This document shows, one piece after another, positions 9,759 to 19,926 of a stretch of 64,000 nt of DNA. The stretch covers positions 2,356,001 through 2,420,000 of the forward strand of contig NZ_LR594671.1 in the NCBI RefSeq assembly GCF_901827185.1, in the 5' to 3' direction. Under the pieces are notes generated by a model, which searched no databases, was not told the origin of the DNA, and worked only from the letters and a program-made list of their open reading frames with translations. Position 1 is the first letter of the stretch; each line of letters starts with the position of its first letter. The DNA is from Variovorax sp. PBL-E5. GTDB taxonomy: Bacteria; Pseudomonadota; Gammaproteobacteria; Burkholderiales; Burkholderiaceae_C. The position numbers and the translations under genes are program-made.

Positions 9759-10483
9759 GCGCGCCGAAGGTGGCCGCCGTCACGGGCGGCAGCGCGGGCA
9801 TCGGCCGCGCGATCTGCCAGGACCTGCTCGACAAGGGCTACGAGGTGATCTCGCTCGCGCGCCGCCCGAGCGACATCGCGCATCCGAAGATGCACAGCAT
9901 CGAGGTCGACCTGATGGACCGCGCCGCCACCTCCGAGGCGGTGCACAAGCTGGTGCATCGCTTCGACGTGACGACCGTGGTGCACAACGCGGGCGTGATT
10001 CGTGCCGCGCTGCTGCCGGATGTCAAGCTCGAGGATCTCGATGCGCTCGTCGAACTGCATCTCGGCTGTGCGATCCTGCTCGTGCAGGCCGCATTGCCCG
10101 CGATGCGCGCGCGCCATTTCGGCCGCGTGGTGCTGCTGTCCTCGCGCGCCGCGGTGGGTCTCGCGACACGCACCAGCTATTCGGCGACCAAGGCCGGCAT
10201 GCTCGGCATGGCGCGCACCTGGGCGCTGGAGCTCGCGGCCGACGGCATCACGGTCAACGTGGTGGCGCCGGGGCCGATCCGCACCGACATGTTCTACGAC
10301 GTGGTCGAGCAGGGCAGCGAGAAGGAACGCGCGCTCGCGGCCTCGATCCCGGTCAAGCGCCTCGGCGAATCGGCCGACGTGGCGCGCGCGGTGAGCTTCT
10401 TCGCCGACGCGGCCAACAGCTTCGTCACCGGTCAGGTGCTCTATGTGTGCGGCGGCACCAGCGTCGGCAGCCTGGCCCTGTAG
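9755..10483 (+). CDS. Short-chain dehydrogenase/reductase
   Basis: 242 residues, classical SDR. The cofactor motif is TGGSAGIG near residue 10, followed by HNAG, and the active site is Ser (LLSSRAA) with Tyr-x3-Lys (YSATK). A GTG start overlapping the cyclase stop (GTGA) is the only start that puts the cofactor strand at its normal position. The substrate is unknown; it may act on a hydroxy or keto intermediate of the aromatic pathway. It is the last gene of the first catabolic transcription unit before a 200-bp gap. Confidence 0.88.
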
Positions 10484-10591
10484 CCGCCATGAGTCTGGTA
10501 CGCGCGCCGTCGTCTTCGCGTTCCTTCTATTGTCAGCGCGGCGGCGTCTCGCTAGTATCGTTGACACCTAAACATTTCATAAATCATGCGG

Positions 10592-10608
10592 TTGGCGCGA
10601 AGCTTGCG
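10592..10608 (+). promoter_or_regulatory. Candidate sigma-54 promoter of the first binding-protein gene
   Basis: TTGGCGCGAAGCTTGCG matches the -24/-12 consensus, with GG at 10594-10595 and GC at 10606-10607, exactly 12 bp apart. Predicted +1 is near 10619, which gives a leader of about 65 nt before the ATG at 10684. It lies in the 200-bp gap after the SDR gene. A sigma-54 activator is encoded in the window at 31848-33365, but nothing shows that it acts here. I see no other clear element in this gap apart from an AT-rich stretch at 10550-10590. Confidence 0.5.
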
Positions 10609-10683
10609 TCGCGATCCCGCCCCGAGACAGCTCTTCGTTCGCCGTTCACTCGTCTTCACCCTGTCCACTTCCGGAGCACTGCC

Positions 10684-11844
10684 ATGAAAGTCCTGACCCG
10701 AATCCGCGCCGCGAGCCTCGCCCTCGGTATCGCCACCCTGGGCGCCGCCGGCGCGCAGGCGGCCGACCTCAAGGTCGGCCTGATCACCTCGCTGTCGGGG
10801 CCGGTGTCCTCGCTCGGCATTCCCTACGAGAAGGGCATCCGGGCCGCGCAGGCCTACATGCCGGACCTCAACGGCCACAAGGTGCAGGTGATCGTGCTCG
10901 ATGACGCCTCCGATCCCTCGACCGCCGCGCGCAATGCGCGCAAGCTGATCGAGGAGGACAAGGTCGACATCGTGATCGGCTCGGCCGGCACGCCGTCGTC
11001 GCTGGCCATCGCGGCCGTCGCGCGCGAAACCAAGACGCCGCAGATCTCGATCGCGTACGCCGATCTTCCCAAGGAAGACGGCGCCTGGATGTTCACGCTG
11101 CCGCAGCCCGCCTCGCTGATGATGAGCGCGATGCTCGAGAACATGAAGAAGTCGGGCGTCAAGACGGTGGGCTACATCGGCTACTCCGACGCCTGGGGCG
11201 ATCTGGTCTACGACGCGCTGACCAAGGGCGCGCCCTCGTACGGCATCAAGGTGCTCAACAACGAACGCTTCGCGCGGGCCGACTCCTCGGTGGCCGGCCA
11301 GGTGCTCAAGACGGTGGCGTTGCACCCGGATGCGGTGATGACCGGCGCCTCCGGCACGCCCGGCGCGCTGCCTTACCTGTCGCTCGCCGAGCGCGGCTAC
11401 AAGGGCAAGCTGTACGGCATGCATTCGCTGATCAACCCCGACTTCATCCGCGTCGGCGGCCCCGCCGTCGAAGGCGTGATCGTGCCGACCGGCCCGGTCG
11501 TGGTGGCCGACCAGCTGCCGGCCGGCAACCCGATGCGCAAGGTCGCGATGGCGTTCCGCGACGCCTACCAGAAGGCCAACGGCGCAGTGCCCACCGATAC
11601 CTTCTCGGCCTACAGCTTCGACGCCTGGCTGGTGACCATGGATGCCGCCAAGCGCGCCTCCGTCAAGGCCGAGCCCGGCACGCCGCAGTTCCGCGCAGCG
11701 CTGCGCGACGCGATCGAGAGCACGCACGAACTGGTCGGCACGCACAGCGTCTACAACTTCAAGCCCGACAGCCGCTTCGGCTCCGACGACCGCTCGCGCG
11801 TGGTCGTGAAGCTCGAAAAGGGCCAGTGGAAGCTGGTTCCTTAG
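10684..11844 (+). CDS. Liv-type ABC transporter substrate-binding protein (paralogue 1)
   Basis: 386 residues. Sec signal peptide of about 27 residues ends at AQAAD; the mature protein is a type I periplasmic binding protein (PF13458) starting LKVGLITSLSGP. It is clearly paralogous to the genes at 11978 and 15143, which share the SLG[IV]PY, KG, RNARKL and GTPGALP motifs. It would capture an aromatic acid or similar ligand for the permease set at 16356-19926. A 96-bp two-hairpin repeat follows the stop. Confidence 0.93.
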   Translation: MKVLTRIRAASLALGIATLGAAGAQAADLKVGLITSLSGPVSSLGIPYEKGIRAAQAYMPDLNGHKVQVIVLDDASDPSTAARNARKLIEEDKVDIVIGSAGTPSSLAIAAVARETKTPQISIAYADLPKEDGAWMFTLPQPASLMMSAMLENMKKSGVKTVGYIGYSDAWGDLVYDALTKGAPSYGIKVLNNERFARADSSVAGQVLKTVALHPDAVMTGASGTPGALPYLSLAERGYKGKLYGMHSLINPDFIRVGGPAVEGVIVPTGPVVVADQLPAGNPMRKVAMAFRDAYQKANGAVPTDTFSAYSFDAWLVTMDAAKRASVKAEPGTPQFRAALRDAIESTHELVGTHSVYNFKPDSRFGSDDRSRVVVKLEKGQWKLVP

Positions 11845-11940
11845 CTCGCCCCCAGGCTTGCCCACTTCGTGTGGCCGCCCACCCCCTGCCGGGGGCAATA
11901 CCAGCGGACCGGCTGAGCCGGATCCGCGGTATTTCTGGAA
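11845..11940 (+). repeat. Dispersed two-hairpin intergenic repeat, copy 1
   Basis: It begins directly after the stop of the preceding binding-protein gene. The core has a CCCCC-N4-GGGGG hairpin at 11882-11895, then a GGACCGGCTGAGCCGGATCC dyad and the ending CCGCGGTATTTCTGGAA. It is closely related to the copies at 13132, 28609 and 33444. No U-tract follows, so it is not a standard intrinsic terminator. Confidence 0.85.
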
Positions 11941-11977
11941 GTGACTCGGCGCTTGACGCGCCTCTCTCGAAATTCAT

Positions 11978-13129
11978 ATGACTCGTACATTTGCTCGCTG
12001 CTTCGCTGTTTCCGCACTCGCCTTTGGCGTTGCTCAGGCCTTCGCGGCCGATCTGAAGATCGGCTTCATCAGTTCGCTGTCGGGGCCGGTCGCGGCGCTC
12101 GGGATTCCGTACGAGAAGGGGATTCGTGCGGCGATCGCGGAGCATCCGGTGATCGCGGGTCACAAGGTCGAGCTGATCGTGCTGGACGATGCTTCCGATC
12201 CGACCACGGCCGGGCGCAATGCACGCAAGCTGGTGGTGGACGACAAGGTCGACGTGCTGATCGGCACTTCGGGCGTGCCGGGGGCGATGGCGATCGCGGC
12301 GGTGGCGCGCGAGCTCAATACGCCGCTGATTTCGCCCACGCCGGTCACGCTCGCGCCCGCCGACGCGGCATGGACGGTGACGGTGTCGCAGCCCTTTCCG
12401 CTGATGGTGGCGGCGGTGGTCGACAGCATGAAGAAGGCGGGTGTGAAGACGGTCGGCTACATCGGTTTTTCCGATGCGCTGGGCGACCTGTCCTACGACT
12501 CGCTGCTGAAGGCCACCGGGCCTGCGGGCATCAAGGTGGTGGCGAACGAGCGCTACGGGCGCAGCGATTCGTCGGTGGCGGGGCAGATCCTGAAGATCGT
12601 CTCTCAGCACCCGGACGCGGTGTTCGCGGGCAACTCGGGCACGCCGGGCGCGCTGCCCTACCTCGCGCTCGCGGAGCGCGGCTACAAGGGCCGCATCTAC
12701 GGCACGCACGGCCTCATCAACGCCGACTTCGTGCGCGTCGGCGGCGCCTCGATCGAAGGCCTGGAGGTGCCGAGCGGACCGGTGCTGGTGGCCGACCAGC
12801 TGCCGGACAGCAACCCGATCAAGAAGGTGTCGATGGCCTTTCGCGCCGCCTACGAGAAGACCAACAACGGCGTGGTCCCGACCGATGCCTTCTCGGCCTA
12901 CACGTATGACGCCTACCTGCTGCTTGCCGATGCGGCCGCGCGCGCCAAGGGCGAGCCCGGCACGGCGCAGTACCGCACGGCGCTGCGCGATGCGATCGTC
13001 AGCACCAAGGAGCTGGTGGGCACGCACGGCGTCTACAACTTCAAGGCGGGCGGCGATGGCTACGGCTCGGACAAACGTGCCGTGGTGATCATCAAGATGG
13101 AGAAGGGCCAGTGGAAGCTGGTGCCGTAA
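11978..13129 (+). CDS. Liv-type ABC transporter substrate-binding protein (paralogue 2)
   Basis: 383 residues. The signal peptide ends near AFAAD at residue 24; the mature type I binding fold starts LKIGFISSLSGP. It is similar along its whole length to the proteins at 10684 and 15143, consistent with tandem duplication. No good ribosome-binding site is seen in front of the ATG (AATTCATATG). It is flanked on both sides by copies of the dispersed repeat, which may be how this segment was duplicated or may tune relative expression. The ligand is unknown. Confidence 0.92.
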   Translation: MTRTFARCFAVSALAFGVAQAFAADLKIGFISSLSGPVAALGIPYEKGIRAAIAEHPVIAGHKVELIVLDDASDPTTAGRNARKLVVDDKVDVLIGTSGVPGAMAIAAVARELNTPLISPTPVTLAPADAAWTVTVSQPFPLMVAAVVDSMKKAGVKTVGYIGFSDALGDLSYDSLLKATGPAGIKVVANERYGRSDSSVAGQILKIVSQHPDAVFAGNSGTPGALPYLALAERGYKGRIYGTHGLINADFVRVGGASIEGLEVPSGPVLVADQLPDSNPIKKVSMAFRAAYEKTNNGVVPTDAFSAYTYDAYLLLADAAARAKGEPGTAQYRTALRDAIVSTKELVGTHGVYNFKAGGDGYGSDKRAVVIIKMEKGQWKLVP

Positions 13130-13131
13130 TG

Positions 13132-13228
13132 TCTCTCCCCCAGTCTTCGCGCACTTCGTGTCGCTTCGCCAACCCCCTCACCGGGGGCAACACCGGCGGC
13201 CCGGCGAGGCCGGTTCCGCGGTGTTCGC
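13132..13228 (+). repeat. Dispersed two-hairpin intergenic repeat, copy 2
   Basis: Starts 2 bp after the stop of the binding-protein gene. It carries the shared CTTCGCGCACTTCGTGTCGC segment, the CCCCC-N4-GGGGG hairpin and the CGGCCCGGC/GCCGG dyad, ending CCGCGGTGTTCGCG. The start of dioxygenase copy 2 lies 41 bp further on. Confidence 0.85.
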
Positions 13229-13268
13229 GCGCGAATGCGGGGAGCACGATGGACAGGATGCTTTTGAG

Positions 13269-14600
13269 ATGACCAGCGCTTATCGCAATGACGCTCGCGT
13301 CATCCGCGCGCTGGTACAGGAAGACCGCGTGCATCGCGACCTGTACCTGAGCGAGGAGCTGTTCGCGCTCGAACAGGATCACTTCTTCGCCAACACCTGG
13401 AACTACCTGGGCCACGCGAGCCAGGTGCCGAATGCGGGCGACTACCGGGCGCAGGACATCGCGGGCCGGCCGCTCATGATGGTGCGGCAGGCCGATGGCG
13501 GCATCCGGGTGTTCTACAACCGCTGCGCGCACAAGGGCACGCAACTGGTCAGCGATGAATGCGGCAACGCCGGCAAGTTCTTCCGCTGCCCGTATCACGC
13601 GTGGACCTACAAGCTCGACGGCGCGCCGCTCGCGGTGCCGCTCAAGAGCGGCTACGAGGGCACGCGGTTGAAGCAATGCGAATCGGGGCAGGGGCTGGTC
13701 GCGCTCAAGCATGTGGCGGTCTACCGCGACTTCGTCTTCGTGCGGCTCGGCGACGCAGGCCCGGACTTCGAAGCCTATTTCGGCGAGGTGCTGCAGGCCA
13801 TCGACAACATGGTCGACCGCTCGCCCGAAGGCCGCCTGACGCTGGCCGGCGGCGCGATGCGCAACGTCATCCATTGCAACTGGAAGATGTACCTCGAGAA
13901 CATCAACGACACGGTGCATCCGATGTCGACCCACGAATCGGCGACGGCCGCCGCCAATGCGCTGTGGCAGGGCCGCGCGGCCGACGAGCCCAAGCCGATG
14001 GCGATGGAGCAGATCCTGCCCTTCGGCTCGGGCTACGACTTCTTCGACAGGATGGGCGGGCGCGTGTTCGCGCACGGGCACAGCGTGCTCGGTGTCAACT
14101 TCAGCATCCACTCGAACTACGCGCCGCTGCCCGCGTACGAGCAGGCGATGCGCGAGGCCCATGGCGCCGAGCGCGCGGCCGACATCCTGCAACGCTCGCC
14201 GCAGAACTCGGTGTTCTTTCCGAGCCTGTCGGTCAAGGGCTCGCCGCAGGCGATCCGCGTGATCCGGCCGCTGGCCGCGGACCGCACGCTGGTCGAGGCC
14301 TGGGCCTTCCGCGCGGCGGGCGCGCCCGAGCTGCTGTTCGAGCGCGCGATGAGCTACAACCGGCTCGTGTTCTCGCCGATGTCGGTGGTCGCGCACGACG
14401 ACGTGCATCTGTTCGAGAGCATGCAGAAGGGCCTGCGCGGCGAGGGCAACGAATGGGTCAGCCTGCACCGCGACTACAAGGCCGGCGAATTCGATGCGCC
14501 GGCGCAGACCACCAACGGCACCAACGAGCTTCTGATGCGCAACCAGTTCCGCGCCTGGGCCGAGTTCATGACGATGGACATGGTGGAGGCCGCGGCATGA
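13269..14600 (+). CDS. Aromatic ring-hydroxylating dioxygenase, alpha subunit (copy 2)
   Basis: 443 residues, closely similar to the protein at 3075. The Rieske ligands are in NRCAHKG and CPYHAW; the iron-site ligands are in ENINDTVHPMSTH (Asp, His, His). The iron-binding and N-terminal regions are most alike between copies. It has no reductase gene of its own nearby, so it probably shares the reductase at 2068. Whether it acts on a different indole or aryl acid, or is the true IadD-type enzyme, cannot be told from sequence alone. The start is the ATG overlapping GAGATGA; an upstream in-frame extension would run back into the repeat. Confidence 0.92.
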   Translation: MTSAYRNDARVIRALVQEDRVHRDLYLSEELFALEQDHFFANTWNYLGHASQVPNAGDYRAQDIAGRPLMMVRQADGGIRVFYNRCAHKGTQLVSDECGNAGKFFRCPYHAWTYKLDGAPLAVPLKSGYEGTRLKQCESGQGLVALKHVAVYRDFVFVRLGDAGPDFEAYFGEVLQAIDNMVDRSPEGRLTLAGGAMRNVIHCNWKMYLENINDTVHPMSTHESATAAANALWQGRAADEPKPMAMEQILPFGSGYDFFDRMGGRVFAHGHSVLGVNFSIHSNYAPLPAYEQAMREAHGAERAADILQRSPQNSVFFPSLSVKGSPQAIRVIRPLAADRTLVEAWAFRAAGAPELLFERAMSYNRLVFSPMSVVAHDDVHLFESMQKGLRGEGNEWVSLHRDYKAGEFDAPAQTTNGTNELLMRNQFRAWAEFMTMDMVEAAA

Positions 14601-15097
14601 GCCTGACGGTGGACACCACTTTCGCGCCGACCGCGCTGTGCGACTTCGTCGCCGCCGAAGCCGCACTGATCGACGAAGGCCGCTTCGACGAGTGGCTCGC
14701 GCTGTTCGCCGAGGACGGCCGCTACTGGGTGCCGCTGCTCGGCGCGCGCCAGGCCGATCCGCTCTCGCACAACTCCATCGCCTACGAGGACCGGCTGCTG
14801 CTGCAGCTGCGCATCGAGCGCTTGAAGAATCCGCGTGCGCATTCGCAGCATCCGCCGAGCCACTGCCAGCACGTGCTGCAGTGCTCGCGCATCGAGCATA
14901 TCGATGCGGCAGCCGGCACGGCCGCGCTGCGCACGCCCTTCATCTACATCGAGATGCGCGGCGAGCAGCAAGTGCTGCTCACCGGCGTCTGCCACCACGC
15001 ACTGGTGCGCGGCGCGGGCGGCCTGTTGATCCGCCAGAAGCGCATCGACCTGCTGCAGCCCGAGCGTGCGCTGCCGGCCATCCAGTTGTTCATCTGA
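14597..15097 (+). CDS. Aromatic ring-hydroxylating dioxygenase, beta subunit (copy 2)
   Basis: 166 residues, start overlapping the alpha stop by 4 bp (ATGA). Paralogous to the beta subunit at 4400, with the same DEWLALFAEDGRYWVPL pattern, the IERLKNPRAHSQ segment and the AIQLFI C terminus. It forms the small subunit of the second dioxygenase. It is followed after 45 bp by the third binding-protein gene. Confidence 0.92.
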   Translation: MSLTVDTTFAPTALCDFVAAEAALIDEGRFDEWLALFAEDGRYWVPLLGARQADPLSHNSIAYEDRLLLQLRIERLKNPRAHSQHPPSHCQHVLQCSRIEHIDAAAGTAALRTPFIYIEMRGEQQVLLTGVCHHALVRGAGGLLIRQKRIDLLQPERALPAIQLFI

Positions 15098-15142
15098 ACG
15101 CGCTTTCCCACTCGTATCCATCACCCTTCCAGGAGCAAAGAC

Positions 15143-16315
15143 ATGAAGAGCCTGACCCAGACCCTGACCCGCGGCGCCATCGCGGCCGCCGCCGTGGCCG
15201 CGATGACCGGTTTCGCTTCCGGCGCGCTGGCTGCCGATTACAAGGTCGGGCTGAGCGTCTCGCTCTCGGGACCCAACTCGTCGCTCGGCGTGCCCTACGT
15301 GAAGGGCATGCAGGCCGCGCAGGCCTACAAGCCGGAGATCAACGGTCGCAAGGTGCAGCTCATCGTGCTGGACGACGGTTCCGATCCGACCACGGCCGGC
15401 CGCAATGCGCGCAAGCTGATCGAGGAAGACAAGGTCGATGTGCTGATGGGCACCTCGGGCGTGCCGGCAGCCATCGCCATGGCGCAGGTGGCGCGCGAGG
15501 ACAAGACGCCGATGATCGGGCTGACGCCGATCGCGCTCGATCCGAAGGACAACCCCTGGGTCATGACCGTGGCCCAGCCGACGCAGCTCATGATCGACGC
15601 GGTGGTGGAGCGCATGAAGCGCAACGGCGTGAAGACGGTCGGCTACATCGGCTTTTCCGACGCCTGGGGCGACCTGGTCTACGACGCGCTGATGAAGGCC
15701 GCGCCGGCCGCCGGCATCAAGGTGGTGAGCAACGAGCGCTATGCGCGCGCCGACGCCTCGGTCACCGGGCAGATCCTGAAGATCGTCGCCCTCAAGCCCG
15801 ACGCAGTGATGACCGGCGGCGCCGGCACGCCCGGCGCCTTGCCTTTCCTCGCGCTGAAGGAGCGTGGCTTCAAGGGCGGCGTGTACGGCCAGCACGGGCT
15901 CATCAACCCCGACTTCGTGCGCGTGGTCGGCGCCGCCGGCCAGGACGCGCTGATGCCGACCGGCCCGGTGATCGTGGCCGAGCAGCTGCCCGACGACAAC
16001 CCGACCAAGAAGATCGGCCTGGCCTTCCGCGAGGTGTTCCAGAAGGTCAACAACGCCCCGACCACCGATGCCTTCTCGGCCTATTCCTTCGACGGCTGGC
16101 TGGTGTTCGCCGATGCCGCCGCGCGTGTGGGCAACAAGGCGCAGCCCGGCACGCCGGAGTTCCGCACCGCGCTGCGCGATGCGATCTTCAGCACCAAGGA
16201 AGTGGTGGGCACGCACGGCGTCTACACCTTCAAGCCCGGCGACCTGTACGGCGTCGACCAGCGTGCGCGCGTGATCGTCAAGCTCGACAACGGCCAATGG
16301 AAGCTCGCGCCCTGA
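15143..16315 (+). CDS. Liv-type ABC transporter substrate-binding protein (paralogue 3)
   Basis: 390 residues. Signal peptide to about residue 30 (GALAAD), then the type I binding fold. Third member of the paralogue set with 10684 and 11978. An AGGAG site lies 7 bp before the ATG. It is directly upstream of the permease and ATPase genes, so it is the best candidate for the cognate binding protein of that transporter; the other two may extend its ligand range. Confidence 0.93.
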   Translation: MKSLTQTLTRGAIAAAAVAAMTGFASGALAADYKVGLSVSLSGPNSSLGVPYVKGMQAAQAYKPEINGRKVQLIVLDDGSDPTTAGRNARKLIEEDKVDVLMGTSGVPAAIAMAQVAREDKTPMIGLTPIALDPKDNPWVMTVAQPTQLMIDAVVERMKRNGVKTVGYIGFSDAWGDLVYDALMKAAPAAGIKVVSNERYARADASVTGQILKIVALKPDAVMTGGAGTPGALPFLALKERGFKGGVYGQHGLINPDFVRVVGAAGQDALMPTGPVIVAEQLPDDNPTKKIGLAFREVFQKVNNAPTTDAFSAYSFDGWLVFADAAARVGNKAQPGTPEFRTALRDAIFSTKEVVGTHGVYTFKPGDLYGVDQRARVIVKLDNGQWKLAP

Positions 16316-16355
16316 ACGCGCGCGTCGAGAAAAAAGGCATGGGGAGGAATTTCCA

Positions 16356-17411
16356 ATGACATGGGACGTGGCGCTCATCCTGATCACCGATGGGCTGGCC
16401 AACGGTGCCGTCTATCTGCTGGCCGGGCTCGGGCTGGTGCTCATCTTCTCGGTCACGCGGGTGGTGTTCGTGCCCTTCGGCGACATCGCCGCCTTCGCCG
16501 CGCTGACGCTGGCCGCCTTCGAGACCGGCCGCGTGCCGGCCACCATCGGCCTGGTGCTGACGCTGGCAGCGCTGGCGACGCTGACCGAGGTGGTCGGCCT
16601 CGCGCGGCGGCGCGAGTTCGCGCGCATTCCGAAGTCGATCGCGCTCTGGGCCGTGGGGCCCGCCGTGCCCTGCGCGCTGGCGTGGCTGGCGGCGCATTTC
16701 GGCGCGCCGGCGCCGCTCAGGATCGCGGCCGCGGTGCTGCTGGTGGTCCCGATCGCGCCGCTGCTCGCGCGGATCGTGTTCCAGCCGATCGCCGATGCCT
16801 CGGTGCTGGTGCTGCTGATCGTGTCGCTGGCGCTGCACTTCCTGCTGTCGGGCCTCGGCCTGCTGTTCTTCGGGCCGGAGGGCTCGCGCACCAATCCGCT
16901 GGCGACCGGGGCGCTGTCGATCGGCGACAGCTTCACCGTCAGCGGGCAGGTGATCCTGATGGTGGCCTCGGCCATCGTGCTGAGCGGGCTCTTCTTCCTC
17001 GTCTTCGAACGCACCGTGGCCGGCAAGGCGCTGCGCGCGACCGCGGTCAACCGCGTCGGCGCGCGGCTGGTCGGCATCCGGCCGGCGCGCACCGCGATGC
17101 TGGCCTACGGCGCTGCCTCGCTGCTGGCCGGGCTGATCGGCGTGCTGATCGCGCCCGTGACCACGATGTACTACGACTCGGGCTTCATCATCGGCCTGAA
17201 GGCCTTCGTCGCCGCGATCATCGGCGGGCTGGTGAGCTATCCGATGACGGCGGTCGGCGCGCTCGCGGTCGGCCTGGTCGAGAGCTTCGCCTCGTTCTGG
17301 AGCGGCGCACTGAAGGACGTGATCGTGTTCAGCCTGCTGATCCCGGTGCTGATGCTGCAATCCTTCATGAGCCGGCACGTCGAGGAAGAGGAAGAAGAGG
17401 TGGACCAATGA
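16356..17411 (+). CDS. Liv-type ABC transporter permease (LivH family)
   Basis: 351 residues, about eight or nine membrane segments, with the LivH-type opening (NGAVYLLAGLGLVLIF) and a C-terminal EEEEE-rich tail. A long insert near residues 75-120 makes it larger than typical LivH (about 300). A GGGGAGGAA site precedes the ATG by 7 bp. It overlaps the next gene by 4 bp. Forms one half of the inner-membrane channel with the permease domain of the fused protein downstream. Confidence 0.9.
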   Translation: MTWDVALILITDGLANGAVYLLAGLGLVLIFSVTRVVFVPFGDIAAFAALTLAAFETGRVPATIGLVLTLAALATLTEVVGLARRREFARIPKSIALWAVGPAVPCALAWLAAHFGAPAPLRIAAAVLLVVPIAPLLARIVFQPIADASVLVLLIVSLALHFLLSGLGLLFFGPEGSRTNPLATGALSIGDSFTVSGQVILMVASAIVLSGLFFLVFERTVAGKALRATAVNRVGARLVGIRPARTAMLAYGAASLLAGLIGVLIAPVTTMYYDSGFIIGLKAFVAAIIGGLVSYPMTAVGALAVGLVESFASFWSGALKDVIVFSLLIPVLMLQSFMSRHVEEEEEEVDQ

Positions 17412-19194
17412 ACCACCGTTCGAACGTCCGCCTGCTCGTCGGCGTGATCGTGGTCGCGATTGCGATCGCGCCGCTGCTGATCGGCAGTTTCACCGTCTCG
17501 CTGATGAATGACATCGGCGTCGGCGCGCTGGTCGCGCTCGGGCTGGTGCTGCTCACCGGCGTCGGCGGGGCGACCTCCTTCGGGCAAGCGGCCTTCGTTG
17601 GCATCGCGGCCTATTCGACCGCCTGGCTGACCACCGCGCATGCGGTGTCGCCCTGGATCGGCCTGCTGTTTGCGCTGCTGCTCACCGGGCTGTCGGCGTT
17701 GTTCATCGGCATGCTGACGCTGCGCCTGGGCGGGCATTTCCTGCCGCTGTCGACCATCGCGTGGGGGTTGTCGATCGCGATGCTGTTCGGAAACGTCGAT
17801 GCGCTCGGCCGTCACACCGGGCTGTCGAACATTCCGGCCTTGCGGATCGCGGGCTGGTCGCTGATCGAGCCGCGCGCGATCTACTACCTGATCTGGGCGA
17901 TCGTCGGGCTGTCGTTCCTGTTCAGCTACAACCTGCTGGGCTCGCGGCCGGGCCGGGCCATCCGCAGCCTGCGCGGCGGCGCCACGCTGCTGGCCAGCGT
18001 GGGCGCGGATGCGTACCGCGTGCGGCTGTCGCTGTTCGTCACGGCCGCCTTGTTCGCGGGGCTGGCAGGCTGGCTCTATGCACACATGAACCGCTTCGTC
18101 AGCCCGGCGCCCTTCGACGTGCAGGCCAGCATCGAGTACCTGCTGATGGCGGTGGCCGGCGGCCTGGGGCAACTCGGCGGTGCGCTGTTGGGCTCGGCGC
18201 TGGTGCTGATCCTGCGCAACGGCCTGCAGGACGTGCTGCCGCTCTTGACGCAGCGCGCCGGCCAGCTCGAGGCGATCGCGTTCGCGACGCTCTTCATCCT
18301 GCTGGTGCACTTCGCGCGCGGCGGCCTGATGGGCTTCGTGCGGCGCATGACGCGCGGGCGCTTCGCGGCGTCGGGCCCGCCGGCGGCCGAGCTCGCGGTG
18401 CCGGTCGCGCCGCTGGCGCACCGCAAGCTGCCGGAGCGCGGCACGCGCATCCTGTCGGTCGATGGTGCGGTCAAGCGCTTCGGCGGGCTGGTGGCGGTGA
18501 ACGAGGTGAGCTTCGATGTGAACGCGGGCGAGATCATCGGCCTGATCGGTCCCAACGGCGCCGGCAAGTCGACCATGTTCAACCTGCTGACCTGCACCTT
18601 GCCGATGACGGCCGGGCGCGTGCGTTTCCTGGACCACGACATCGCCGGCATGCCGCAGCGCGAGGTCGCGCGGCTGGGGCTGGCGCGCACCTTCCAGCAC
18701 GTCAAGCTGCGGCCGCACATGAACCTGCTGGACAACGTCGCGCTCGGCGCGCATTCGCGCACGCGCGCCGGCCTGCTGCGCGCGGGCCTGCGGCTGGACC
18801 GCACCGAGGAGCGCCAGATCCTGCAGGAGGCCCGGCGCCAGCTCGACCGCATCGGCCTCGGCGATCGCGCCCACGAGCTCGCGGGCAGCCTGCCGCTCGG
18901 CACGCAGCGCATCCTGGAGATCGCGCGTGCGCTGGCCGCCGACCCGGTGCTGCTGGTGCTGGACGAACCCGCCGCGGGCCTGCGGCGCAAGGAGAAGATG
19001 GCGCTCGGCGATCTGCTGCGCAAGCTGCGCGAGGAGGGGGTGACGATCCTGATCGTCGAACATGACATGGACTTCGTGATGAAACTCGTCGATCGGCTGG
19101 TGGTGATGAACTTCGGCTCCAAGCTGATCGAGGGCGTGCCGTCGGCGGTGCGGGCGGACGAGCGCGTGCAGGCTGCGTACCTCGGGAGTGTCGT

Positions 19195-19198
<4 letters not shown>
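17408..19198 (+). CDS. Fused Liv-type ABC permease (LivM) and ATPase (LivG)
   Basis: 596 residues. Residues 1-330 are a LivM-type permease with repeated membrane segments and the [16 protein letters not shown] and [16 protein letters not shown] motifs. Residues 345-596 are a LivG-type ATPase with Walker [10 protein letters not shown] near 381, Q-loop RTFQH, signature LPLGTQ, and Walker B LLVLDEP near 515. The permease-ATPase fusion replaces two separate subunits; the other transporters in this window keep them apart. It overlaps the genes on both sides by 4 bp. Confidence 0.92.

Positions 19199-19918
<720 letters not shown>

Positions 19919-19926
<8 letters not shown>

Noticed and set aside
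10561..10589. TTGACA at 10561 as the -35 of a sigma-70 promoter for the binding protein at 10684
   Set aside because: No acceptable -10 at 16-18 bp spacing; the -24/-12 element at 10592 is a better match.
11882..11895. The CCCCC-N4-GGGGG hairpins of the dispersed repeat as intrinsic terminators
   Set aside because: None is followed by a U-tract, and three lie inside apparent operons.
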